64,000 nucleotides of DNA from a bacterium (GCA_009995455.1 JAACPJ010000002.1:124001-188000), one strand, 5' to 3'; numbered from the stretch's first letter, positions 19,623-30,158 are shown. The notes: a model not told the origin generated them from the sequence alone. Numbers and translations are program-made.

Positions 19623-21776
19623 TTAATCGTATTTAACCCAAAAAGTTCCCATACACTCTGTCCAGCTTCCACTTTCAGTTTGAGCGTAAACTCCTACTAC
19701 ATCATTGGCCCCAAAAGCCACATTACAAGATGTATTTGCTACGCCACCAATGGTAGCGGGAATACTTAAATCACAAGCACTTGAAACATCGTTAACCCGA
19801 ATTTCAGCACCGAGAGAGGTTCCGACCGATCCTGTACAAGTAGCCGCAAAACGTTGCACCGTCCCGCTACAACCCATCACACTTCCCCAAGGGGTTTGTC
19901 CGTTCCCCATTGACCAGGACTGATTTGAAGCCACCCCCCCTCGTTCCGCCCAAAACGCGGCACTGGCTCCACAATCACTGTTAATATTACCGTTTACCTG
20001 CAAATCACCATCAATTTGGGCGTTAAGAGTACTTGATGTGGTTACGCCATCTTCACTCCAACCGCCACCACTAACGCCATCAGCCCCCGCTGGGCCTTGT
20101 GGACCTTGTGGACCAATTAAACCTCCGCCGTTATCAAGTCGAATAATTTTCAACCTACAGCTATCAGGCACGGTTTGTAAATTTCCGTTTGAATCCCCAA
20201 ACGCTTGAAATTTAAGCATATCTCCCGCTGAAAAATTTTGATAATGACTAATGTTTGCATTATCACGCCCATCTCCGACGGTTCGGTGGTAACTCACCGT
20301 TCTTGTGCCTGGAGTTTCGGTAAAACCACTACCGGTATTAATCATCATATAGTGAGTAATCAGGCTTCTGTCATCTGTCGTAACTTCAGCCGTACAATTA
20401 TAATCTACCGAGTAATTACCAGCGGTGTTGATAGTTACCTCTGCGCTATCTGCTGCATGCATAAACTGTGCATCTTCCCTAATTTCGGTATCAAATGGGA
20501 TATCAACTGGAGTTAAACCAATCGCGGTATTCCCCGCTGCATCATAGGCGTAAAATATTTGGTCACTCGCCGTACCCGGCTCAAGCGCAATAAAAGCACC
20601 CCCATCATTACTTACCTCCCAAACATTGTCAGTAGCGTTATAACGAATTTCGCCGTTGTTATCGGTTCCTTGTTCGGCCACGATTGATACGTTCGCTCCA
20701 GCCGCCGTATTATCGGCATCTAAAGTAAAAGTATTCCCTGCTTGCAACAAATCGCCACTCACATTCAAGTCGTCACTTAAATCAAATTCACTGTTTGCAC
20801 TGTCCCAAGTGAGAGATTCTGACAAAGTCGCCCCAAAAACTAAACGAACGTCTCCACCAGTATTATCATTATCTAGGGTAAAAGTATTACTATCGGTGTT
20901 ATCACCAGAGCCGCCAGGGTCTCCAGGATCTCCTTTATCGCCTTTTATTCCTTCAAGTTTTACGATGGAGAAAAAGATTTCGTCTTGGGTTGCATCTACC
21001 ACGTTATTTCGAAACAACTGCAAACTAATAAAATCTCCGGCGGTTAAATAGGCTAAAAAAGAAGCCGAAGTGGTTGAAAACTCTCCTTGGTAATTTCGAT
21101 TCACAGATTCTGACCCGGTTAAAACCGTCGTATCATTAACCCGCACCCGAGCCCGCGCTTCATGTGTACCGGTGGCCGTTCCTCCAGCGGTGTAGCCATA
21201 AATAATTTGGTACATCGCATCAGCACCAATATCAATTCGATCTCGCAATACGTCATCATGATCGAGCGTCGTTGCATCATTTTCTAAATCTGTCACATCC
21301 AAAGCAACGTCGGTGTAAGTGGTTGTTAAAGTAAAAGAAGTGGTTCTGCGTGCTTGAACCACCGGAAACTCAATCGTGTTATTAAGCGCATTTTCAAGCG
21401 GATTCCACACCCCCATTCCATCACAAGAATAAGTCAATTTATCAGTGGTATTATAGTACAATTGACCTAATTTCCCAGCATCACAAGTAGGGGCGCTGGC
21501 TAAGTTTTCAACCCGAATATTAATCAGTTCACGGCTTTGTAAATCTAAAGAATCTGATAATGAAAATCGAGCATTCGCACTGTCCCACTGTAAACTTTCC
21601 CCTAAGGTATTTCCAAACTGCAAATTTATATCACCGCCTGTATCATCTCCATCAAGCGTTAATACATTCGCACTAAAAGTTACGTCTTCCTCTCCTTCTG
21701 GCACGAAATCGTCCGCATAAGTTTCCCCCGAAAAAACTAATGTAAGTAGTATAAAGCTGAAGATTATTTTAAACAT
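19623..21776 (-). CDS. secreted surface protein with C1q-like domain and two collagen-like stretches
   Basis: Paralogue of 15203-17629; GIKGDKGDPGDPGG and GPQGPQGPAGADGVSGG. Confidence 0.8.
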   Translation of the reverse strand: MFKIIFSFILLTLVFSGETYADDFVPEGEEDVTFSANVLTLDGDDTGGDINLQFGNTLGESLQWDSANARFSLSDSLDLQSRELINIRVENLASAPTCDAGKLGQLYYNTTDKLTYSCDGMGVWNPLENALNNTIEFPVVQARRTTSFTLTTTYTDVALDVTDLENDATTLDHDDVLRDRIDIGADAMYQIIYGYTAGGTATGTHEARARVRVNDTTVLTGSESVNRNYQGEFSTTSASFLAYLTAGDFISLQLFRNNVVDATQDEIFFSIVKLEGIKGDKGDPGDPGGSGDNTDSNTFTLDNDNTGGDVRLVFGATLSESLTWDSANSEFDLSDDLNVSGDLLQAGNTFTLDADNTAAGANVSIVAEQGTDNNGEIRYNATDNVWEVSNDGGAFIALEPGTASDQIFYAYDAAGNTAIGLTPVDIPFDTEIREDAQFMHAADSAEVTINTAGNYSVDYNCTAEVTTDDRSLITHYMMINTGSGFTETPGTRTVSYHRTVGDGRDNANISHYQNFSAGDMLKFQAFGDSNGNLQTVPDSCRLKIIRLDNGGGLIGPQGPQGPAGADGVSGGGWSEDGVTTSSTLNAQIDGDLQVNGNINSDCGASAAFWAERGGVASNQSWSMGNGQTPWGSVMGCSGTVQRFAATCTGSVGTSLGAEIRVNDVSSACDLSIPATIGGVANTSCNVAFGANDVVGVYAQTESGSWTECMGTFWVKYD

Positions 21777-24130
21777 TATTGAAGTTCTTTACCCGTATAA
21801 GAAATTCTAAGTTGGTGAATATTGATATCGCCGGCATAAGTGTCAGCAGCAACTCCAGGGGTTCTCGCTAAATTCAGATTAATCATGTCATCCAAAGCTA
21901 AACTAGCCGCTGGAATATCTTCACTGAGTTCGTAAATATCAAGCTCGGTTGAAGCCGCAATGCTTGCGGCCCCTGTTACGGTATCAGCAAACGAACCCGA
22001 TGTAACCGTTTCGCCAATCCCAAAAGCCGCATGCAAAAGTTCAAATTGAACATTCCCAGCGGTGTTATCTGATGGTGAATAGTAGACGTCCACATTGATA
22101 TCCGTCCCCACTTGCCAATCTGATGGTACTGGCAATGAACATCTCATTTGACTGTTATTATTGCCGTCAAACCGAATCACTGGCGCGTTTCCTCCCGCCA
22201 CAGTCCCTGCGGTAGCCGACCCACGAATACAACCAAAAATATCAATAAATTGGTATTTAGTAGCGGTGCTATTATTCCAAACTGGAGCCGTAGCCCCTGG
22301 GTTCACTTGTAAGACTTGGTTTGCGGTGCCAAGAGCTAAACGCGCCCAATCAGTTCCGTTATAAAACATTAAGTCCCCTGTTGTGTCGCCCCCTAAGGCA
22401 ATATCCGTTCCATCAACCGAATTATCTTGAATCGTAAATGCACCGGTATTAGAAAGACTTAAATCGCCAGAAGCCGTTACGGCTGTGGCTAAGTTAGAGG
22501 CGTTACCCACAAAAATATTCGCCGAAGTTAGGGCTAAATCATTCGTAAAATCAGCTAGAGTAATATCGGTGTTGTTTAGATCGGCAAAAGTGATCGTTCC
22601 ATTGGCAATATCACCGGTGACAATCGTTGAATCTAAAATTTTTGCACTCGTTACGGCATTATCTTGAATTTCTCCGGTAGCGATATCCGTGCCTAAATTG
22701 TTACTAAAAGTAGTACCTGTTAAAGTTAAACCCGTTCCCGCTGTATAAGTCGTATTCGTGTCTGTAGTAATAAATCCCGCATCATTGGTGAAGTCATTTA
22801 AAGTTACTTGAGTGTAATTTATTTCGGAATCTCCAACAGCATTGGTATCAATTGCATTTGCATTCACGGCTCCAAAAGCAATTTTTGCTGAGGTAACGGC
22901 ATTACTCGCTAACTTATTAGCCGTCACGTTTCCATCATTAATTTTAACGGTCGTCACGGCATTGTTTGCCAATTCATTGGTGCCAACCGAACCATCCACA
23001 ATCTCAGCCGAATCTACCGATCCAAACGCCAAATCATCTGCCGTAATTGAGGAATCTTGAATAATTCCCCCCGTCCCTCCCGTTACCGAACCGTTAGCCA
23101 TTTTAGCATTGGTCACCGACCCAGCGGCCAGCTCATTGCTCCCCACCGAACCGTCCACAATGGCCGAAGATCCAACTGAGCCAAAGGCTAAATCATCAGC
23201 CACAATAGTCCCATTCGCAATTTTCACAGAGGTAACAGCGCTATTATTTATTTTGCTCGTCGTAACCGCATTATCTTGAATTTTAGAACTAATAATTGCG
23301 TTGGTCGCAATATCCTCCGCAAGAATGGTACTGTTGGTAATTTCACTACTTTCAATTGCCGTGCCCAAATCATTACTGAATGTTGTGCCGGTTAACGTTA
23401 ACCCTGCCCCTGCCGAATAGCTGGTTCCACCAGCATCTGGTGCACAAACCCACGCGGATCCGTTCCATTTTGCAACTTCCCCTGATGCACAACTTAAAGC
23501 ATCAAGTGTATCTGAATCAATGGTAATAAACCCCGCATCATTGGTGAAGTCATTTAAAGTTACATTGGTAAAATCAATTTCTGAGTCACTAACAGAATCA
23601 TCCGCTAAATCTGCCGCCGTTAGGGTCGCGTCTAAAATTTTTGCTGAAGTAATTGCGTCATCAGCAATGTCCGCTGTATCAACCGTTCCATCCGTAATTT
23701 GCGCCCCGGTGATATTTTCATTATCTAAATATTCAAAGACCGCTCCGTCGCAAACAAAGGTTCGGTTAAGGGTGGTATTAAAATACATTCGCCCAATTGA
23801 GCCAGCATCACAAATTGGCGCACTTGCAAGCAGTTCAATTTTGAAATTTTGCAGCTCCAGTAAACTTAAATCTAAATTTCGGTTTAACACAAAACCGTCT
23901 TCAACCACGTTGTAGCGCAATTGAGCCCCAGAAGAACTGCCGAAGTTTAAATCGACAAAGTCATCTGATGAATCGCCTTTGTTCAAGTAAAACACCGGGC
24001 TCTCCACTCCGTCTTTTTCAGTACTAAATACCAAAGCGGCCTCTGCAGAGGGGCTGCAGAAGGTGCTGAAGGCCAGGGCCATCAGCATCAAAACGCAATT
24101 TCGCTTAATAAATATATACATAGGTATCAA
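21776..24130 (-). CDS. secreted repeat protein (AVTSAKI/DFTNDAGF repeats)
   Basis: Signal peptide ending SPSAEAAL; ITSAKILDATLTAADLADDSV..., LNDFTNDAGFITIDSDT; overlaps the next gene by 1 nt (21776). Confidence 0.82.
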   Translation of the reverse strand: MIPMYIFIKRNCVLMLMALAFSTFCSPSAEAALVFSTEKDGVESPVFYLNKGDSSDDFVDLNFGSSSGAQLRYNVVEDGFVLNRNLDLSLLELQNFKIELLASAPICDAGSIGRMYFNTTLNRTFVCDGAVFEYLDNENITGAQITDGTVDTADIADDAITSAKILDATLTAADLADDSVSDSEIDFTNVTLNDFTNDAGFITIDSDTLDALSCASGEVAKWNGSAWVCAPDAGGTSYSAGAGLTLTGTTFSNDLGTAIESSEITNSTILAEDIATNAIISSKIQDNAVTTSKINNSAVTSVKIANGTIVADDLAFGSVGSSAIVDGSVGSNELAAGSVTNAKMANGSVTGGTGGIIQDSSITADDLAFGSVDSAEIVDGSVGTNELANNAVTTVKINDGNVTANKLASNAVTSAKIAFGAVNANAIDTNAVGDSEINYTQVTLNDFTNDAGFITTDTNTTYTAGTGLTLTGTTFSNNLGTDIATGEIQDNAVTSAKILDSTIVTGDIANGTITFADLNNTDITLADFTNDLALTSANIFVGNASNLATAVTASGDLSLSNTGAFTIQDNSVDGTDIALGGDTTGDLMFYNGTDWARLALGTANQVLQVNPGATAPVWNNSTATKYQFIDIFGCIRGSATAGTVAGGNAPVIRFDGNNNSQMRCSLPVPSDWQVGTDINVDVYYSPSDNTAGNVQFELLHAAFGIGETVTSGSFADTVTGAASIAASTELDIYELSEDIPAASLALDDMINLNLARTPGVAADTYAGDINIHQLRISYTGKELQ

Positions 24131-24203
24131 AAGATTTTAGCTTATCTAGATAAACACCACAACTATAATAACTTGCCAAACACCTATATTATATTTAAGT
24201 AAA

Positions 24204-24231
24204 AAACCCCAAACGAGTTTCGCTGGGGTTT
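24204..24231 (-). terminator. intrinsic terminator downstream of 24258-27464
   Basis: On minus strand: AAACCCCAgcgaaactcgttTGGGGTTTTTT. Confidence 0.85.
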
Positions 24232-24257
24232 AAATAGAAAAGTAAATACCTATGGTG

Positions 24258-27200
24258 CTACTGAGAAACGTAATTTATTTTAATATTTCCAACTTTAGCC
24301 GATTGAGCGTCTTTTGAGAACATTTTAATTTTAATTTTTATCGTATCACCAGCGGTCCAAGTGGTGGTTCCGTCGAATGTAAAAGTGCCGTTTGACCAAG
24401 TATTTGAATTAAGACCAATACCCGCTCCTGAAATTTCGTCATCACCGTCATTATTTCGTTCAACCGTTAAATCAACTTTAGCATCGGCTACCGTTCCTTC
24501 CGTTAAATAATCTAAGTTAAGCGCTGGCGTTTGAAAGCTATCAAAACCTTCTGGTACGGTAAATTGAACCACGATGCCATAGTCCTGTAAAACCGCTTGC
24601 CCAGAGAACCATCGTAAAATAGTGCCGACAATTCCACTGGCTAATGTTTCTTCTTCTTCAAACATCGAACCAGTGTTATTCGTGCCATCGGCTTCAAAAA
24701 TTGAGCTTGGGTAGCGAGGGCTTAAAACGTGACTGACATTAAAGAATCCCCCTGCGCCTGAAGGCGCACAAACCCAGGCCGTTCCATTCCATTGAGCGAC
24801 TTCACCATTAGCACAACTTAAATCACGCAACGTATCATCATCGGTCGTTACGTACCCCGCGTCATTGGTAAAGTCAGACACCGTAATATCAGTTAAATTT
24901 AAATCTGCCGCAGTAATCGTGCCGTCGGTAATTTCCCCCGTTTCAATACTGGTACTAAAATCATTGGTAAAATTAGACCCGGTGAGGGTAATTCCGTCTG
25001 AGGCTGTATAGGCTGTACCACCCGCATCAGGTGCACAAACCCAGGCCGTTCCGTTCCATTTAATAATCTCACCGCTAGCACATGAAATATCGGCTAAGGT
25101 ATCTGTATTATCTAAATAGTCTGAAAGATCGACTGTGGTAGCATCACTGCTTAATGAAAGCGTGTTGCCTGTTCGGCTTAAGTCTTGAATCTCATTTGTA
25201 ACGCTGCCATCCACTTCAGTGGTTAAATAGCCCGCATCGTTGGTAAAATCACTGACGGTAACATCGGTTAAATCAAGGTCTTCGGCTTTTACCGTTCCGT
25301 TTTCAATTTCTGTTGAATTAATCGTCGTTCCTAAAGTTGATGAAAGGGTATCATCGGTTAAAACAATCCCCGTGCCCGCTACTAAATTTGTGTTGTCGCT
25401 CACATCAACCGTGCTGAGGTAACCGGCGTCGTTGGTAAAGTCACTCACCGTAATATCGGTTAGGTTTAAATCAGCGGCAGTAATCGTGCCGTCGGTAATT
25501 TCTGAACCTTCAATCGTGTCGCCTAAATTAATCGAGATTTGATCACCCGTTAAAGTCGCCCCAACCCCCGCCGTAAGATTCGTGTTATCACTAATATCAA
25601 CGGTGGTTAAGAACCCAACGTCGTTAGTGAAATCGGCTAAGGTTACGTTCCCAAAATCGAGTTCATCTTCCCCAACGCTGTTATTGGCAAGCGTAAAAAC
25701 ACCCGTGTTACTAATGGTTGCATCACCAGAAAGTGTTACTTCTGTAGCAATATTAGAAGCATTCCCCACAAATATTCGGTTATTGGTTAACACCAAATCG
25801 TTTGTGAAATCAGCCAAAGTTACATCAGTAAAATCCAAGTCTTCATCTTGAACATTTAAATCTGGCAAAACTGAATCTGGTAAGCGACCGGTAAAATCTA
25901 AGTACGGAATATTACCGCTGCCAAAACCAAGGTCTCGGTAGTCCAATTTATTAGCATTAAACGCGAATGGAACCGAAGCAATGACTTTTCTGTCATCGGT
26001 ATCGCTGGCTAAATTAATATCCACAAATTCATAAGCGGTGTCTGGGTCGACTGAATTCTTAACCTCTACTTGAAGGAACAAATTGTCTCGGTCAAACATG
26101 CCCGCAATAAATGGTGTTACCTCACTTAAAAGTAGTGAAAATGAACCATCATCAAGCGTCGTTGTACTTTGCGCTTCCATCCAGCCTAAATAGTCGGGTG
26201 CGGCCGCATTAATGGTTCCACCAACTACATCCGTGGCTTCGTAGTCACCATTATCCCAAAAGCTAAATCGGAAAGTATAGTCTCCTGCCGCAGGAGCGCC
26301 TAAATCATCTAGTAACTCCCCTTCATAAATAAGAATTTGAGGCGTGGTAGTACTTTGTGCTTGTGTTACAGCCGTTGAGCTGAGAAGGAGCACTGACATT
26401 AGGCCGATTGATTTGAGGAATTTTTTCATGTTTTTTACAAAGTCTTTGAAGTGGTGTTTTTTGAAGTGTGTGAGCATATAGTGCAGAATGATAAGTTGTA
26501 TGATCGCATTAATTAGCAGCAGTAGAAGAATGAGCAACCACCACCAGATAGATATCTCGCAAGTTCTGTCCTCACAGGTTGGGCAATCCACATAATCTAA
26601 TTGAGTGGCGTTTACGATTTCTGACCGATCTTTAATTAGGCTTGGAGCGGCACCGTATAATCTTTCATATTTAGAAGGACTCACCGCCCAGGTACTTAAG
26701 TCGGAATAATCAATTTCACCTTTATATGGGGAGTTAAACTGAGAACCAAAATCCAGTACTAACTGACCTTGTGGTTTCGGGGCCGCGCCCAATAAAATGT
26801 CTTCAGCGGTTAAATTTTCTGAGATGTAAGGGGTTTCGTTTTTTGAAATACCAGGGTCCTCATCTTTTACATCTTCGGGTAAAATTGGATCCTCAACGGT
26901 TGAAGAATCTCCTTCAGCATCCGCAGAATTATCGATTATTAAATCCTCTTCTGATTCAGTATTCACGAGTTCCACTGTGTCAGGATTCGGAGGAAAGTAA
27001 TCAAATCTATCTCTTGGATCTTCTGGAGCCGAAGCAAGGAATGGTTCATCCGCTTCATCTCTGTCTCGCACGAGCTCGTCATACTTACGTTGTAAATACC
27101 AATTTGAAGAATAAGACGTACTGTTATCAAACTGTTGTCCGCCATTACCGCCTCCATTATTGTTTCCATTTTCAACAACCGGTGGCGTTACAGGATCAAC

Positions 27201-27464
27201 TGGTGTTGGGGGTTGAGCTGGCACTACTAAATCGGCCGATCGAATTGTCAGTTTTGGTTGAATCAACATATCTGCACTAACCCGAAAATTAGCCGACTCA
27301 GCAAAAGGCTTACTCTTCATTACGCTCAGCGTATCCGCGTTTCTAATTTCAAAAGCCTTAACTTCCCCATACGGGACTATACTGGCGATCGAAATAACCG
27401 CGAAAGCTGAAGCCAGCGTTAGGCGCTTAAAGATAGAATTTCTCCGATTCAAGTAATTTGACAT
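24258..27464 (-). CDS. large secreted/membrane repeat protein, possibly two fused genes
   Basis: N-terminal signal peptide, Asn/Gly/acidic linker, internal TM (WWWLLILLLLLINAIIQLIILHYML) and a second signal-peptide-like segment MKKFLKSIGLMSVLLLSSTAVTQAQ (ATG at 26429), then VTLADFTNDAGYL repeats. Confidence 0.8.
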   Translation of the reverse strand: MSNYLNRRNSIFKRLTLASAFAVISIASIVPYGEVKAFEIRNADTLSVMKSKPFAESANFRVSADMLIQPKLTIRSADLVVPAQPPTPVDPVTPPVVENGNNNGGGNGGQQFDNSTSYSSNWYLQRKYDELVRDRDEADEPFLASAPEDPRDRFDYFPPNPDTVELVNTESEEDLIIDNSADAEGDSSTVEDPILPEDVKDEDPGISKNETPYISENLTAEDILLGAAPKPQGQLVLDFGSQFNSPYKGEIDYSDLSTWAVSPSKYERLYGAAPSLIKDRSEIVNATQLDYVDCPTCEDRTCEISIWWWLLILLLLLINAIIQLIILHYMLTHFKKHHFKDFVKNMKKFLKSIGLMSVLLLSSTAVTQAQSTTTPQILIYEGELLDDLGAPAAGDYTFRFSFWDNGDYEATDVVGGTINAAAPDYLGWMEAQSTTTLDDGSFSLLLSEVTPFIAGMFDRDNLFLQVEVKNSVDPDTAYEFVDINLASDTDDRKVIASVPFAFNANKLDYRDLGFGSGNIPYLDFTGRLPDSVLPDLNVQDEDLDFTDVTLADFTNDLVLTNNRIFVGNASNIATEVTLSGDATISNTGVFTLANNSVGEDELDFGNVTLADFTNDVGFLTTVDISDNTNLTAGVGATLTGDQISINLGDTIEGSEITDGTITAADLNLTDITVSDFTNDAGYLSTVDVSDNTNLVAGTGIVLTDDTLSSTLGTTINSTEIENGTVKAEDLDLTDVTVSDFTNDAGYLTTEVDGSVTNEIQDLSRTGNTLSLSSDATTVDLSDYLDNTDTLADISCASGEIIKWNGTAWVCAPDAGGTAYTASDGITLTGSNFTNDFSTSIETGEITDGTITAADLNLTDITVSDFTNDAGYVTTDDDTLRDLSCANGEVAQWNGTAWVCAPSGAGGFFNVSHVLSPRYPSSIFEADGTNNTGSMFEEEETLASGIVGTILRWFSGQAVLQDYGIVVQFTVPEGFDSFQTPALNLDYLTEGTVADAKVDLTVERNNDGDDEISGAGIGLNSNTWSNGTFTFDGTTTWTAGDTIKIKIKMFSKDAQSAKVGNIKINYVSQ

Positions 27465-27552
27465 CAGACCATTTTACCATTCTTTTATCTAAAAATCAAA
27501 TATAAGAATAACAAAAACATATCTCGTCAAGCCCCTGTATTTTTAGGCTATG

Positions 27553-27903
27553 CTAGTAAACAAACGCAAACTCAGATTCATTTACTTCGACAAAACTCTT
27601 CGTGTCGGCTTCTGGTAAATTTTGAATTAATTCGTTGCTTTCTAAAGCGTATAAACTGTTTGGAATTGCCAAACTAATATCAATCGCTTCAATTTCTTTA
27701 TACAAGGCTAACTGTTGTCCTTTCAAGATTTCCATATCAAACCCTTGGGTCGCTAAACCATTGAGCATTACTAAATAAGTTACCGCTAACATCACACTTG
27801 AAACAATAATCCCTACTTTAAAATACTGCCAGTGCAGGGTTATTTTCAAACCTGTAAGTTCAGGAGCGTGGGAGTGAGCTGGATCAAAAAAAGTTACGTT
27901 CAT
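27553..27903 (-). CDS. FtsL-like small single-TM protein
   Basis: Start trimmed to MNVTFFDP; one TM plus short helical segment; immediately downstream of rsmH as in dcw clusters. Confidence 0.5.
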   Translation of the reverse strand: MNVTFFDPAHSHAPELTGLKITLHWQYFKVGIIVSSVMLAVTYLVMLNGLATQGFDMEILKGQQLALYKEIEAIDISLAIPNSLYALESNELIQNLPEADTKSFVEVNESEFAFVY

Positions 27904-27907
27904 ATTT

Positions 27908-28843
27908 TTATATTTTTTCAGCGATACGAAATTTAACCGATCTTGAACGAGGATTGCGTTCAATTTCAGCCTGGCTCGCGCTTATAGGTTTTTTAGTAAT
28001 CAGACTTATTTCAGCTGGTTCTACGGTTTCATGAAGTGAAAATTTGGTCGCCTCTGTTTTAGGTCTACTACGGTGTTGAAATTGCTGTTTCACCACTCTA
28101 TCTTCAAGCGAGTGATAACTCATCACGCCAATTCGATCCCCTGATTCCATCAAATCAAAGCTTTTGTCTAAAGCGAGTGACAAATGGTGTAACTCTTGGT
28201 TTGTCGCCATTCTAAAGGCTTGAAAAACACGCGTAAGGGCTTTTTTCCGGTCACGCGGGTGCACCGATTTTTCTATAATTTCTTTTAATTCACTGGTTCT
28301 GGTCAGCGGTTTTTCTTCACGGGCCGCCACAATTTTTAGCGCTATGCGGTGGGCAGATGGCTCTTCACCAAAATCACGCATAATTTTTGTTAACCCCCCA
28401 ACCGATTCTTCGTTTAATATTTTTTCACAATTGTGTTCCTGATTCGTACTAAAGGCCATATGAAGCGGGCCATCCGCTTGATGAGAGAAACCTTTGGTTT
28501 CATCATCTAAATGATTCGAACAAACTCCTAAATCAAGCAAGATGCACGTTGGACGCGGCAAAGGGTGCGCTTTATTAACGGCATCAATTTCTGAGAAATT
28601 AGCTTCAACCCCCACAAAACGTTCTTTGTAAGGCGCTAAAAACTCGCGCGCCGCGTTTAAATGTTGGCCGTCCAAATCGGTACCGACGTACAATTTTATA
28701 TTAGGAAAAGACTTTAAAATTAAGTCCGCGTGACCGCCTAAACCTAAAGTTCCATCAAAAACTGAAGCCGCCTCTGAATGTAAGAGGGACTCAAGCACTT
28801 CATTTTGAAGTACAGAATCATGTTTAAGTGTTTGGTGTTGCAT
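27908..28843 (-). CDS. rsmH: 16S rRNA (cytosine(1402)-N(4))-methyltransferase RsmH
   Basis: FDGTLGLGGHADLIL, LLDLGVCSNHLDD, VMSYHSLEDRVVKQQF motifs; start likely MQHQTLKHDSVL. Confidence 0.95.
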   Translation of the reverse strand: MQHQTLKHDSVLQNEVLESLLHSEAASVFDGTLGLGGHADLILKSFPNIKLYVGTDLDGQHLNAAREFLAPYKERFVGVEANFSEIDAVNKAHPLPRPTCILLDLGVCSNHLDDETKGFSHQADGPLHMAFSTNQEHNCEKILNEESVGGLTKIMRDFGEEPSAHRIALKIVAAREEKPLTRTSELKEIIEKSVHPRDRKKALTRVFQAFRMATNQELHHLSLALDKSFDLMESGDRIGVMSYHSLEDRVVKQQFQHRSRPKTEATKFSLHETVEPAEISLITKKPISASQAEIERNPRSRSVKFRIAEKI

Positions 28844-29089
28844 TAATCGTGAACAATATTTGGTATGATGTGCAAAACTTGTGCACACCTCGTGGATAAC
28901 TTTTTTTGAGACTAAGCCAGTGATAGACTCAAGCAGCTGTATATTGAGCTAAATATAGAACAATAAATTTGTTTATACAACGTTTTTTCATAGTTTATGA
29001 TTGATCTAATTGGAATCCTGTTTTATTTTTTTGTTCGTTAAGAATAATTTTATTGTTCTTCACATTTTATCCACATTTTACGCCACTTA

Positions 29090-29563
29090 ATGGAATATTT
29101 TTACACTTATCTTTGGTCTATCACACCAGTGGTAGAACTGCGTGGCGCCATTCCTATCGGATACTTGCATTACGATTTGGGTATAATTACGGCGACATTG
29201 ATTGGAATCTTAGGGGGCATCACCATTGTGATCTTTTGTTTACTCACCCTGCCGCTTCTTTTTAAAGCTTTAGAATACGTGCCGGTTTTAAACACCCTTA
29301 AAGAGGCTGTTCTAGAAAAGACACGCACCAAACATTCCGAAAAAATGCTCCTCTGGGGCGAGTTCTTCCTCGTAGTCCTAGTCGCCATCCCCTTACCTGG
29401 TAGCGGCGCGTTTACAGGCAGTTTAGTGGCTTATTTATTTGGAATCCCAGCCAGAACCGCCTTTTTACTTATTAGTTTAGGAACGATTATGAGCGGCATT
29501 ATCGTGGCTGCCTTAACCGTTTCAGGCCAAGGCCTATGGGGATTAATCACTGGGATTCTCTAA
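29090..29563 (+). CDS. small multidrug export family membrane protein (COG2426-like)
   Basis: PVVELRGAIPIGY and LPLPGSGAFTGSLVAYLFG-type motifs, 4 TM segments. Confidence 0.8.
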   Translation: MEYFYTYLWSITPVVELRGAIPIGYLHYDLGIITATLIGILGGITIVIFCLLTLPLLFKALEYVPVLNTLKEAVLEKTRTKHSEKMLLWGEFFLVVLVAIPLPGSGAFTGSLVAYLFGIPARTAFLLISLGTIMSGIIVAALTVSGQGLWGLITGIL

Positions 29564-29565
29564 AT

Positions 29566-30078
29566 CTATCGAATTCTTTTAGGCTTATTTGGCACTGTGT
29601 AATCCCAGATTTCAGACGGAGAAATAGAATCATCTAACACAGGTGATTCTGAAAAAATCAGAATCTCACTCCCCCACTCCCCCACTATCTTGGAAGGATC
29701 GTAGATATTACTTTGACCTGATAAATTGGCTGAGGTAGCCGTTACAGGGTAATTAATGGCGCTTGCTACTGCTGGCCTGGTTGCGATTCTAAAACCAACC
29801 GCATGGTCTGGCCAGAAAGGTGATTTAGGTAAACTCTCTTTCGGTTTTAAGATAACGGTTCGAGGGGAGGCTGTAAAAAATTTTTCGGTCAAAATTTCTG
29901 GTACTTCCGCATACTCGTTTAACATCTGCCAATCTTTTACCATTAAGCTGGTAAACTTGGTGACGGGCCTTTTTTTAATTTCGTAAAGTCGGTCGAGCAT
30001 TTCTTCATCGTCAGCCCTAACACCAAGCCCATAACTGGTATCGGTGGGATAGGCGACAATTTTTCCATTAGCAAACAT
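29566..30078 (-). CDS. tsaC: L-threonylcarbamoyladenylate synthase (Sua5/YciO/YrdC family)
   Basis: IVAYPTDTSYGLGVRA, KKRPVTKF, TSANLSGQSN motifs. Confidence 0.9.
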   Translation of the reverse strand: MFANGKIVAYPTDTSYGLGVRADDEEMLDRLYEIKKRPVTKFTSLMVKDWQMLNEYAEVPEILTEKFFTASPRTVILKPKESLPKSPFWPDHAVGFRIATRPAVASAINYPVTATSANLSGQSNIYDPSKIVGEWGSEILIFSESPVLDDSISPSEIWDYTVPNKPKRIR

Positions 30079-30158
30079 GCCCCTAGACTAGCAAAATTGA
30101 TTTGACCCCCCAAGCAATTTTTTTAAGATCATCGAGCTTTGGAAAACAAAGCGAATGA

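Noticed and set aside
15203-21776. CRISPR array suggested by repeated motifs
   Set aside because: Repeats are protein-coding modules of variable length, not short identical repeats with regular spacers; no cas genes.
11775-27464. Prophage tail-fibre module
   Set aside because: Fibre-like repeats are present, but no terminase, portal, capsid, tape-measure, integrase or lysis genes occur in the window; every gene has a signal peptide.
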